Positions 1-6,305 of a stretch of DNA of 7,032 nt are shown here, piece by piece. The translations under genes and the position numbers were made by a program. Numbering within the stretch: the first letter of the stretch is position 1; every line of letters starts with the position of its first letter. Below the pieces are notes generated by a model. It was not told where the DNA came from. It did not search any database and was given only the letters and a program-made list of their open reading frames with translations. The stretch is from Gammaproteobacteria bacterium (lineage in GTDB: Bacteria; Pseudomonadota; Gammaproteobacteria; Steroidobacterales; Steroidobacteraceae), in assembly GCA_005877965.1 (NCBI GenBank), contig VBNP01000247.1:1-7032 (forward strand). The letters run 5' to 3'.

Positions 1-20
1 GCACAGCACGCACGGGAGCT

Positions 21-191
21 TTACGCGAAGTTGCCCTGGGCCAGGAAATCGAGGTACTCGCGCACCACGGCGGCCTTGCCCTCCTTGACCAGCGCCTCGG
101 CCGTGCGGTCTCCGAAGGCGGCGATCGGCTGCGCGCGGTACCAGGCCATGGCCTGCGGCTTATCGGCCCGAGGATCTTCCTTGCAAGCTAT
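21..191 (-). pseudogene. C-terminal remnant of an MbcA/ParS/Xre-type antitoxin (DUF2384-like)
   Basis: The minus-strand frame ending in TAA at 21-23 reads about 56 residues and is closed upstream by a TAA at 192-194. Its end has the pattern AWYRAQPIAAFGDRT, then AEALVKEGKAAVVREYL and DFLAQGNFA. This resembles the toxin-binding C terminus of MbcA/ParS/Xre antitoxins: W, a proline-containing turn, GxRT, then two short helices with a final L..G. The N-terminal helix-turn-helix half of such proteins is missing. The only ATG in frame (147-149) would give a 43-residue product and has no good ribosome site. I read it as a truncated relic. Family assignment is from remembered sequence pattern, not a search. 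No partner RES or other toxin is visible, though one could lie left of the window. Confidence 0.45.
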
Positions 192-281
192 TTACAGTCC
201 CCTTGCGGCGTTGCGAGATATTTAAGTCTCCTGGGGTATCCAGAATGAGTCTTCCAATCACTGACGCGAGAGAGAACAGGC

Positions 282-692
282 GTGGCGTTCGCGATCAAAG
301 CCGAGGTCCGTGATCCGCGGGCAGAGACGTTCGTGTTCACTGCGCAGAAGACGATGTACGGCGGCAAGCGCATCGCCAAAGGCGACACGCTGTTCGTCTT
401 CGCAAGCGAGAACGAGGGCGGCCAAGGCCTCATCGCGCGTGGCGTGGTCACTTCCACCCAAGCCATCGCTAAGAAAAGCGGCGTCCTGCGGCAAACGCCC
501 CGCGCGAGCATCGCCGTGAAACGCACCGCGGTCGCGAAGCAGCCCCTGGGGCGGAGCGAGCTTAAACGCTTCACCGACTGGAATAACGGCCAGCCGGAAA
601 CCGAGCTCAACTTCAAATTCTATCGTCAGGCAACGAACAAGATCGTCGGCATCTCGGATGAAGCCGCGGCTTTTCTCGAGCGATTCTTCTAG
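282..692 (+). CDS. Conserved hypothetical protein, possible PUA/EVE-like domain
   Basis: This gene encodes 136 residues from a GTG start, preceded by a purine-rich stretch (agagaacagg). The frame is closed upstream by TGA at 246-248, and no ATG lies between, so GTG 282 is the sensible start. Residues 16-60 read as beta strands with a KGDTLFVFASE turn and a GLIARGVV strand, the arrangement seen in PUA-fold EVE/ASCH proteins (GD followed by a hydrophobic strand, then a G-V edge). The C terminus has FYRQATNKIVGISDEAAAFL. There is no signal peptide or membrane segment, so it should be cytosolic. EVE domains bind modified bases in DNA or RNA, but I cannot point to the binding pocket here, so the function is open. 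The gene stands alone: it is 90 bp from the antitoxin relic and 196 bp from the next gene. Confidence 0.8.
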   Translation: MAFAIKAEVRDPRAETFVFTAQKTMYGGKRIAKGDTLFVFASENEGGQGLIARGVVTSTQAIAKKSGVLRQTPRASIAVKRTAVAKQPLGRSELKRFTDWNNGQPETELNFKFYRQATNKIVGISDEAAAFLERFF

Positions 693-760
693 CGTGACCG
701 CTGTCCGCGAGCCACCCCGTGTGCACTAAGGCCGGAATCCGCCCATGTCCTTGACTGATG

Positions 761-791
761 GTTGACCTACAATTGCACTTTGTAGGTCAAC
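761..791. promoter_or_regulatory. Perfect 12-bp inverted repeat, probable operator upstream of the dehydrogenase gene
   Basis: Arms GTTGACCTACAA (761-772) and TTGTAGGTCAAC (780-791) are exact reverse complements around a 7-nt spacer. No T-tract follows on either strand, so it is not a standard intrinsic terminator. It lies 97 bp before the dehydrogenase start and contains -35-like TTGACC and -10-like TACAAT hexamers. The layout fits a binding site for a dimeric repressor or activator (TetR, MerR or HxlR type). The regulator is not identifiable in the window. As RNA it could also form a stable 12-bp hairpin downstream of the 282-692 gene. Confidence 0.6.
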
Positions 792-888
792 GGGCAGGCA
801 AAGAGGTTCGCAACGAGTACGTCGGTCCGGCGGCGCCTGCGCGGCACAGTAGCGGGACACGGAAACGGTCGGCCGACGGGGGTATGCC

Positions 889-1584
889 ATGCCTACGGTA
901 CTGATCACAGGCGCGAGCCGCGGATTGGGATTGGAATTCACTCGCCAGTATCTGGCGGACGGCAACACCGTCATCGCGGCGTGCCGAAGTCCGGACGCAG
1001 CACACGGACTCGCTCAGCTCGCGCGGCAATCGGAGGGCACGCTCAGCCTAGTCCAGGTCGACGTCGCCGACACGGAGAGCGTGAGACGATCCGCGGCACA
1101 GCTGAAGAGCCCCGCGGTCGATATTCTCGTCAATTGCGCGGGCGTCATCGGCGCCTCGGGGCAGACCATCGGCTCGCTCGATTACGACGACTGGAGGCAG
1201 GTACTCGAGGTGAACGTCCTGGGTCCAGCCCGCATGAGCGAGGCGTTCCTCGACCGCGTGGCGCGCAGCGAGCGGCGGCTCATCGTCACGATCACGAGCG
1301 GCATGGGATCGCTGGCCGACAACACCTCCGGCGGCTACATTCCGTACCGGACGTCCAAGGCTGCCGTCAACATGGTGATGCGCAGCGCCGCTATCGACCT
1401 CAAGCCTCGCGGGATCACGTGCGTCGTCATCAATCCCGGCTGGGTGAAGACCGACATGGGCGGGCCCAATGCGACACTTTCAGCGGAGGAGAGCGTGAGT
1501 GCCATGCGTCGGGTCATCGCGAAGCTCGGCCCGCGCGACTCCGGGCGGTTCTACAATTACGACGGCCGCGAGTACCCCTGGTGA
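889..1584 (+). CDS. Short-chain dehydrogenase/reductase, C-factor-like
   Basis: This is a 231-residue classical SDR with an NAD(P)-binding Rossmann fold and predicted cytosolic location. The glycine motif TGASRGLG is at residues 7-14, the acidic adenine contact VDVAD at 57-61, and VNCAG (usually NNAG) at 81-85. The catalytic tetrad is visible as N109, S137, Y153 and K157 (YRTSK). PGWVKTDMGG follows at 183-192. R11 in the glycine loop and R33 after the second strand suggest NADPH use. Length and the PGWVxTDMGG motif match the C-factor/sniffer-like carbonyl reductase group rather than the 250-residue FabG group. The substrate cannot be told. Start: ATG 889 with GGGGG-rich SD about 6 nt upstream; the ATG at 884 is out of frame. 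It appears to be transcribed alone, with the dyad at 761-791 as its likely control site. Confidence 0.9.
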   Translation: MPTVLITGASRGLGLEFTRQYLADGNTVIAACRSPDAAHGLAQLARQSEGTLSLVQVDVADTESVRRSAAQLKSPAVDILVNCAGVIGASGQTIGSLDYDDWRQVLEVNVLGPARMSEAFLDRVARSERRLIVTITSGMGSLADNTSGGYIPYRTSKAAVNMVMRSAAIDLKPRGITCVVINPGWVKTDMGGPNATLSAEESVSAMRRVIAKLGPRDSGRFYNYDGREYPW

Positions 1585-1664
1585 GGTGTCGACCAGGAAG
1601 TCGAGCACCTGGCACCGGCAACACCGGGTCTCGCGCGGCTGAAGATGTCGGTAACGCAGCATGA

Positions 1665-2571
1665 CGTCACTTGCACCGCGGAAGCGGGGGAGAGAAGTCG
1701 GTGGCATCCGCCTTTGCCTGGTACCAGACGGCCAAGACGGTGGCGGGTTCGATGAGCCGGGCTCTTGCGGGGATCCTCTTGACCATTACTGCTGCCAATT
1801 ACACGCTGGTATTCCTGACAGCCTTCGGCCTCTCGGTGCTGCCCTTGCTCGCCGTTGCGCGCTACGTGAAGGAGCACCGAGACCCGACTGTTCCGCGCGA
1901 ACACCGCGGATCATCCTCCGCGCTGCCGGCTGGCGGGCAGAACGCAGGACCCTCGGGATCCGCAATGCCCGGGCGTCCGCGGGTCCTGCCGTTTGTCGGT
2001 CTCGGATTCCTGATGGCCGGTACCGCCGACATGCTCAACGGCCTCTTCCCGGTTCTGGCGACCGAATACGCCGGCCTGAGCAAAGCCCAGGCCGGAGTCA
2101 TCTATGCGGTATCGACGCTTGCCATTATCTTCTCCGGCCCGATCTTTGGTTGGCTCTCTGACACCGTGAGCCGCAGACTGGTGCTCGCGGTGAGGGCGGT
2201 CGCTAACACCGGTTCCTCGATCCTCTACCTGTTGTTTCCCACGTTCGCTGGAATCGCCGTAGCGAAGGCCGCCGATGACATGGGGAGGGCTGCTTTCCGG
2301 CCGGCGTGGGGCTCACTGATGGCCGAGGTCTCCAGTTTCGACAAGCGCAATCGCGCGCGCACCATGGGCTGGATGAGCATGGGGGAGGATGCGGGGGCAA
2401 GTCTCTCACCGATTCTGGCGGCCTTCTTATGGGGAACATGGGGCATCGCAGCTCTCATGGGCTTCCGGGTCGCTCGCACTGGTTACGGAGCTGTATGTTC
2501 TACTGATCACCCGCAGTCCTGCCGAAGGTGCGCCAGAGAAACGTCTGCGCCAGCAAGTCTCTGGCCCTTGA
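1665..2571 (+). pseudogene. Decayed MFS transporter: N-terminus lost, frameshift near the C-terminus
   Basis: The frame opens after TGA 1662-1664 directly into mid-protein sequence (GSGGEKSVASAFAWYQTAKT). It then gives membrane segments of a major facilitator transporter: LAGILLTITAANYTLVFLTA, a loop rich in Pro/Ser/Gly, LPFVGLGFLMAGTADML, AGVIYAVSTLAIIFSGPIF with the loop GWLSDTVSRRL, and LSPILAAFLWGTWGIAALMG. The first four or five transmembrane helices of a normal 400-residue MFS protein are absent, and the only start available is TTG 1671. After GFRVA (about 2474) the frame goes wrong. Reading one base later from 2476 restores ALVTELYVLLITRSPAEG and a stop at 2569-2571, so there is about one extra base at 2470-2476. 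Both lesions indicate a nonfunctional gene. The substrate is unknown. Without the frameshift correction the open frame runs on to 2600 with an implausible tail. Confidence 0.75.
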
Positions 2572-2621
2572 GGCTGCCCGATCATCATCACCGATACTGA
2601 AGCGGATGCGCTCTTGACGGT

Positions 2622-2637
2622 CCGTCACGGGTGACGG
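2622..2637. repeat. GC-rich inverted repeat overlapping the stop of the small exported peptide gene
   Basis: CCGTCAC (2622-2628) and GTGACGG (2631-2637) are reverse complements. As RNA they would form a 6-bp stem with a 4-nt loop. Related GTGAC/GTCAC copies lie on both sides (GACGG-T-CCGTC at 2617-2627, CCGTGACG at 2642-2649). It includes the stop codon at 2625-2627. No T-run follows on the minus strand, so any terminator or mRNA 3'-stabilising role is speculative. Confidence 0.35.
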
Positions 2638-2801
2638 TGTGCCGTGACGACGATCACCGGCAACGCTTCGTCGGGCGCGGCGCTGGAAACGGGCGCGGCG
2701 ACAACCCGCAGGGTGTGCAGCGGCAGACTGGAAAATGCCGCCCATTCGGTGGCGGTGATGACGAGTGCCGCGGCGAAACTGACAAGGCGACTGGCGTTCA
2801 T
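2625..2801 (-). CDS. Small exported peptide (58 aa) ending in a TonB-box-like motif
   Basis: A 58-residue protein starts at ATG 2799-2801, with AGGAG (2809-2813) 7 nt upstream. The frame stays open to 2960, but this start has the ribosome site and puts a charged residue (R5) before a hydrophobic run, as in a signal peptide or membrane anchor (VSFAAALVITATEWAAF, residues 7-23). The remaining tail is Ala/Val/Pro-rich and ends LPVIVVTAHRHP. IVVTA followed by a basic residue is the pattern found at TonB boxes near the N termini of TonB-dependent receptors. Small peptides of this style are, as I remember, common hypothetical genes in beta- and gammaproteobacteria. No enzymatic motif is present. 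It is divergent from the LysR regulator, so it could be that regulator's target. It might instead be a receptor N-terminal fragment, but it has its own clean start and stop. Confidence 0.6.
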   Translation of the reverse strand: MNASRLVSFAAALVITATEWAAFSSLPLHTLRVVAAPVSSAAPDEALPVIVVTAHRHP

Positions 2802-2883
2802 GATGGCTCTCCTGTGACGAAAACCCGGTGGTGACGATTCGAGTGCAATGGTGAGCGTGTGAGGGATGCGCGCTGTCACAAGA

Positions 2884-2913
2884 GCTGAAGGGTCGTTAAG
2901 CGCGGCTGAAGGG
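2884..2913. repeat. 9-bp direct repeat spaced 21 bp in the divergent intergenic region
   Basis: GCTGAAGGG occurs at 2884-2892 and again at 2905-2913. The 21-bp period is two helical turns, which would put both copies on the same DNA face. It lies between the small exported peptide gene and the LysR gene. A regulator site is possible; chance is not excluded. Confidence 0.3.
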
Positions 2914-2972
2914 ATAGCGCGGGCCGCCTGGCGGTCATCCGGAGGATTCGCGCTCTGCAACTCGATCCGACA

Positions 2973-2997
2973 GCCCGCGGCATTGCGGGCGTATGAT
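2973..2997 (+). promoter_or_regulatory. Possible LysR-gene promoter region with small hairpin
   Basis: GCCCGC (2973-2978) and GCGGGC (2985-2990) form an inverted repeat with a 6-nt spacer, directly followed by a good -10 hexamer, TATGAT (2992-2997). The -10 sits 19 bp before the first possible LysR start. No good -35 is seen at the right distance (CCGACA at 2967-2972 has a 19-bp spacer), so activation or a weak promoter is implied. Confidence 0.3.
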
Positions 2998-3016
2998 CAA
3001 CGCCACTTGCGGATGA

Positions 3017-4099
3017 TTGCCCAGGCATCGACCCGTGCCGACACGCGAGACCAATCGTCGAAAGAAAGCAGCGACCCCGCCGCAGTCGCCAGCCGCTGCC
3101 GATCGGATCCCTCGGCGCTCAACCGCCGGTACCGCACGCCGCGCGGCGTATCGGCGGGCCCCGCTCGCGAGTCTGCGGGTCTTCGTCGCAGTCGCCGAAC
3201 ACAAGAGTTTCACGCGCGGTGCGGATGCGCTGGGCGTCACCGCGAGCGCCGCCAGCATGCAGGTGCAGGCGCTCGAGGAATATCTGCGCGTGCCGCTCTT
3301 TCGCCGCAACGGCCGTCAGGTCGAGCTGACACCGCAGGGCGCGCTGCTGCGGCCGAAGGTTGAACAGGCGCTCGCAGATCTCGAGCGTGCGATCGACGAG
3401 GCGCGCGCCGACCGCGGCTCCGGGCCATTGCGCGTGACGACGATCGCCTCTTTCCTTGCGCAATGGCTGCTCCCACGACTGCCGGATTTCACCTCGCACC
3501 ATGCGGGCATCGACGTGCAGATCCACACCTCCACGGAGCTCGTCGATTTCGTCAAGACGGGAATGGACGCCGCGATCCGTTTTGGTGCGGGAACCTGGCC
3601 CCGCCTGCACGTGCAGAAGCTGTTCGACGAGTGGCTGGTCCCGGTGTGCACGCCTGCGCTGCTGCAGCGCCATGGACCCATTGCCGAGGCGCGGGATCTC
3701 AAGCGCTACAGACTGCTGCATAGCACCTATGAGCCGTGGACCGCCTGGTTGCTCGAAGGGGGTCCCGACGAAGTGTGGCCGAGTTCGGGCGCCGCATTCG
3801 ATGATGCAATCGCCATCGTGCGTGCCGCGCAGGCGGGCCAGGGACTCGCGCTCTCACGCTGGTCCCTGGTCGCGGACGAAGTCGCGATGAGTCGGCTCGC
3901 CGTCGCCGGTCGGGCAGTTCGCTCCGGGCACGCTTACCACTTCGTGTGTCCGCCGGCGCATCTTGCACTCGAAAAAGTCGCGGCCTTTCGGCAATGGCTT
4001 GCGACTGCGTGCGCCCGATTTCCGTTGCCACCCTGGTCGGTGGTGGACGCGCTTGGCGAAGCGAACGCGGTTGCGCGCGACGCGGCCACTCAGACCTAG
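3017..4099 (+). CDS. LysR-family transcriptional regulator, GcvA-like
   Basis: The winged helix-turn-helix spans about residues 48-108: PLASLRVFVAVAEHKSFTRG, ADALGVTASAASMQVQALEE, then LFRRNGRQVELTPQG. A linker helix follows. The type 2 periplasmic-binding-like effector domain runs from about 136 to 335, with RVTTIASFLAQWLLPRLPDF, the GMDAAIRFGAGTWP loop and DEWLVPVCTP. These are hallmarks of the GcvA/AmpR-like subgroup. The protein is 360 residues against the usual 300. The excess is a basic, Pro/Ala-rich N-terminal extension of about 45 residues before the HTH. TGA at 3014-3016 closes the frame. Only TTG 3017 or GTG 3035 can start it, and neither has a strong SD; there is no start codon close to the HTH. 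The gene is divergent from the 58-residue peptide gene and convergent with phoD. Ligand and targets are unknown; autoregulation is usual in the family. Confidence 0.88.
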   Translation: MPRHRPVPTRETNRRKKAATPPQSPAAADRIPRRSTAGTARRAAYRRAPLASLRVFVAVAEHKSFTRGADALGVTASAASMQVQALEEYLRVPLFRRNGRQVELTPQGALLRPKVEQALADLERAIDEARADRGSGPLRVTTIASFLAQWLLPRLPDFTSHHAGIDVQIHTSTELVDFVKTGMDAAIRFGAGTWPRLHVQKLFDEWLVPVCTPALLQRHGPIAEARDLKRYRLLHSTYEPWTAWLLEGGPDEVWPSSGAAFDDAIAIVRAAQAGQGLALSRWSLVADEVAMSRLAVAGRAVRSGHAYHFVCPPAHLALEKVAAFRQWLATACARFPLPPWSVVDALGEANAVARDAATQT

Positions 4100-4147
4100 A
4101 TAGGCGATTCAAGGATGCCGTCAGGTAGAGATTGCCGACGCCCGCCT

Positions 4148-6229
4148 TCAGATGGAGAACGTCGGAGTCCCTTCCAGGATCCGGGTCGTCAAACGGGGGA
4201 ATTCTCCGGCGCGCCACAGCTCTGCGCGGTGCCGCACCCGGTATGCGAGCGGGCCACCGTCCTCGCGAGTGCTGCGCTCCAGGGGACGAGGAATGCACAC
4301 GAACTCTGCCTCGACGGCCGTGCCGGTAGCGCTCACTACCGCATATCCGTGTCCGCCCATGTCCACGAACGCGACGTGAGGAGACAGCTCGGGGTTCGAC
4401 AGCTTGCGGGCGCGCGCCGCATCCCCGCTGCTCGCATATTCCAGGCACGAGCGCACCCCGTGTCGCAGCAGCATGTTGAGCGTCGGGCGAGGTCCGTCAT
4501 CGTGAGGTCCACGTCCGAGGTACAGGGCCCGCAGCGGATGATCCTGCGGCAGCGAGTGTTCCAGGGCCTCGACCAGCCCGGGGGCGGATACCGAGCCGGT
4601 GACGAAGGCCACTCCGACCGGATTGAACGGGCGAGGGGGGAGCGCCTTTGCGGCCAATCCCGCCCAGAAGCTGTGCCGGTCCCCGGCCACGGTCACAAAG
4701 CCGCTGATACCGTGCTGCTGCACGAAGTCATAGATCTGGCCGCGTTCCACATACGCGCTGCCGTAGTCCCCGCCGGGGAAGCCCGCGTAGCCGTGCCACG
4801 GCCAGGGCTTGCCCACGCCCGCCGGCAAATTTTGCGGATCGGCACGCATGTCGAGCGTCGCGACGGTATTCCCCCAGATCTTCCAGGTGGCTTGCGACTG
4901 CTTCAGCCGCCCGAGGAACCAGGTCCTTTGCTCCGCGCCCAGGATAGTTTGCGCAGGCCGGTCCTTGCAGAAGTTGGCGATTTCCACCGTCCGGTCGGCC
5001 GAGGCGATCATAGCCGGCGGATGTCCGCCGTCGTATGCGCGTCCGGCATCCAGGATCTCCATCACCTGTTGCGGGATCATCTCGGGGAAATCACTGCTCG
5101 AGAGCGCCTTTGCCTCCTCCATGCCGGTGGGCTCCTCCGAGCGGTAGCTGCGCTGGTCGGTGATGATGAGCTCGATGTTGCGTCCCCAGCGCAGCGCGCG
5201 ATAACCCCTGAGGCTGGCAAGCGCGGCCAGGTTGTTGGGTTCCTGGCCGAGACCGTTGTCGTCAAAGCGCGTGATCGCTGCGTCCACGACCAGCGGCGGC
5301 TCGAAGCGCTCAAGCGAGCTGTCGTGCGGCCGTGCCATGCGCGCCGGCTGGTACTCGAAGAACGCCTGGTTCGCGGCGACCTTGCGCGTCTGCGCCGGCC
5401 GGGTCCGGCCCTGGAACTTCTGCAGTGACTGCCAGCCCAGCCAGCTGAACTCGTGGTTGTCCCACATATTGACGAACGGCCAGCGCGCGCGCGCGTCCTG
5501 CAAGTCCGGGTCATGCAGATACGCCCGATAGACCGTGCGGTAGCCGTCAAGGGTGGTGGGCACGTGAAAGTCAGCGATCTTCTCGCCGTCGGGGTAGCGC
5601 AGCAGGTCGCGCACGCGGCGGTCATACATTCCCTGCGGCCGCTCCTGCGGATACCAGACGATCTCATATATGAAGTCACCCAGATGCAACACGAAGCCGA
5701 GGCGGTTTGCCTCCGCGGCGCGCTCATCTTCGAAAATCATTCTGCGGTAGGCGTTTTGCGCTCCGAGGTTGGCATTCTGGCAGCTCACGAATGCGAAGGA
5801 GACGGCGCGCGGATCGTCCACACGCGGCGCGGTGAGCGTACGGCCCACGCGGCTGCCGTTGCCGGCCGGGTCGGTGAAGCGATACCAATAAGCTCGCGCA
5901 GGCTTCAGGCCCCCGACGAGCACGCGGCAGGTCCAATCAGAGGCGGCGGATAGCGGGACTCGGGCGGTCGCGACGACTTGGTGGAACCCCGGATCTTCCG
6001 CGACTTCGACGTGCAGACTCAGCAGCGCGCCCGGCTCGCGCTGCGGGCAGCGCGTCCACAGCAAGACGCTGTGCTCGTCCGGGTCCCCGGAAGCGACCCC
6101 CTCGGGGAAACGCTCGCGACGCTCCTGCCAGGTAAGCCTGGAGGGCTTCGGAGCACTTGTGCCCCATGCCGCCGCCGCGCCGATCGCGGCAGCCATCTGC
6201 ACGAAGGAACGTCTGCTGACGATTGGCAT
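4148..6229 (-). CDS. phoD: PhoD-family alkaline phosphatase/phosphodiesterase, Tat-exported
   Basis: This 693-residue protein starts at ATG 6227-6229, with AGGAG 8 nt upstream. The N terminus carries a twin-arginine signal (SRRSFVQM at 5-12, then a hydrophobic Ala-rich stretch to about 26), so it is folded with its metals in the cytoplasm and exported. The PhoD N-terminal domain is about 42-135 (FPEGVASGDP, SVLLWTR, then AYWYRF). The metallophosphatase domain is about 147-560. Visible metal or active-site motifs are SCQN (C150), LGDFIYE (D185, Y188), WDNHE (D257 to E260), TDQRSYR (D358, R360) and GDRHSFW (D517, H519). PhoD enzymes bind iron and calcium and release phosphate from mono- or diesters. 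It is longer than Bacillus PhoD (about 580 residues), partly through a tail of about 130 residues after the core. The usual WDDHE appears as WDNHE and GDVH as GDRH, as in a PhoD-like subfamily. No pho box was found upstream. It is probably co-transcribed with the CGNR gene. Confidence 0.9.
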   Translation of the reverse strand: MPIVSRRSFVQMAAAIGAAAAWGTSAPKPSRLTWQERRERFPEGVASGDPDEHSVLLWTRCPQREPGALLSLHVEVAEDPGFHQVVATARVPLSAASDWTCRVLVGGLKPARAYWYRFTDPAGNGSRVGRTLTAPRVDDPRAVSFAFVSCQNANLGAQNAYRRMIFEDERAAEANRLGFVLHLGDFIYEIVWYPQERPQGMYDRRVRDLLRYPDGEKIADFHVPTTLDGYRTVYRAYLHDPDLQDARARWPFVNMWDNHEFSWLGWQSLQKFQGRTRPAQTRKVAANQAFFEYQPARMARPHDSSLERFEPPLVVDAAITRFDDNGLGQEPNNLAALASLRGYRALRWGRNIELIITDQRSYRSEEPTGMEEAKALSSSDFPEMIPQQVMEILDAGRAYDGGHPPAMIASADRTVEIANFCKDRPAQTILGAEQRTWFLGRLKQSQATWKIWGNTVATLDMRADPQNLPAGVGKPWPWHGYAGFPGGDYGSAYVERGQIYDFVQQHGISGFVTVAGDRHSFWAGLAAKALPPRPFNPVGVAFVTGSVSAPGLVEALEHSLPQDHPLRALYLGRGPHDDGPRPTLNMLLRHGVRSCLEYASSGDAARARKLSNPELSPHVAFVDMGGHGYAVVSATGTAVEAEFVCIPRPLERSTREDGGPLAYRVRHRAELWRAGEFPRLTTRILEGTPTFSI

Positions 6230-6270
6230 TCACGCTTCTCCTGATGCGGCCAGCACAGGATGGCCTGCCG

Positions 6271-6291
6271 GCGATCGGCGAGCCCGATCGC
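6271..6291. repeat. Intercistronic perfect hairpin between the CGNR gene and phoD
   Basis: GCGATCGG (6271-6278) and CCGATCGC (6284-6291) are exact reverse complements with a 5-nt loop. It lies in the 76-bp gap upstream of phoD. On the minus strand no U-tract follows, so it is not a classic terminator. An mRNA-processing or expression-tuning hairpin is possible. Confidence 0.4.
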
Positions 6292-6305
6292 TTTGGTTCC
6301 TCGGA

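Noticed and set aside
188..616. 142-residue minus-strand open frame
   Set aside because: It is antisense to the 282-692 gene, with no motif and no ribosome site that favours it.
981..1664. 227-residue plus-strand open frame
   Set aside because: It is a shadow of the dehydrogenase in another frame with Arg/His-rich composition.
2873..2890. Possible pho box (CTGTCAC followed by CTGAAGG)
   Set aside because: The second half does not match CTGTCAT at the required 11-bp spacing, and it is not upstream of phoD.
2866..3363. 165-residue plus-strand open frame
   Set aside because: It overlaps the HTH-coding part of the LysR gene in another frame and shows no domain.
4100..4147. Possible bidirectional terminator between the LysR and phoD stops
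   Set aside because: No stem of useful length with a flanking T-run was found in the 48 bp.
4115..5428. 437-residue plus-strand open frame
   Set aside because: It is antisense to the PhoD gene, whose motifs are unmistakable. The translation is Arg/Gly/Pro-rich low-complexity sequence typical of high-GC shadow frames.
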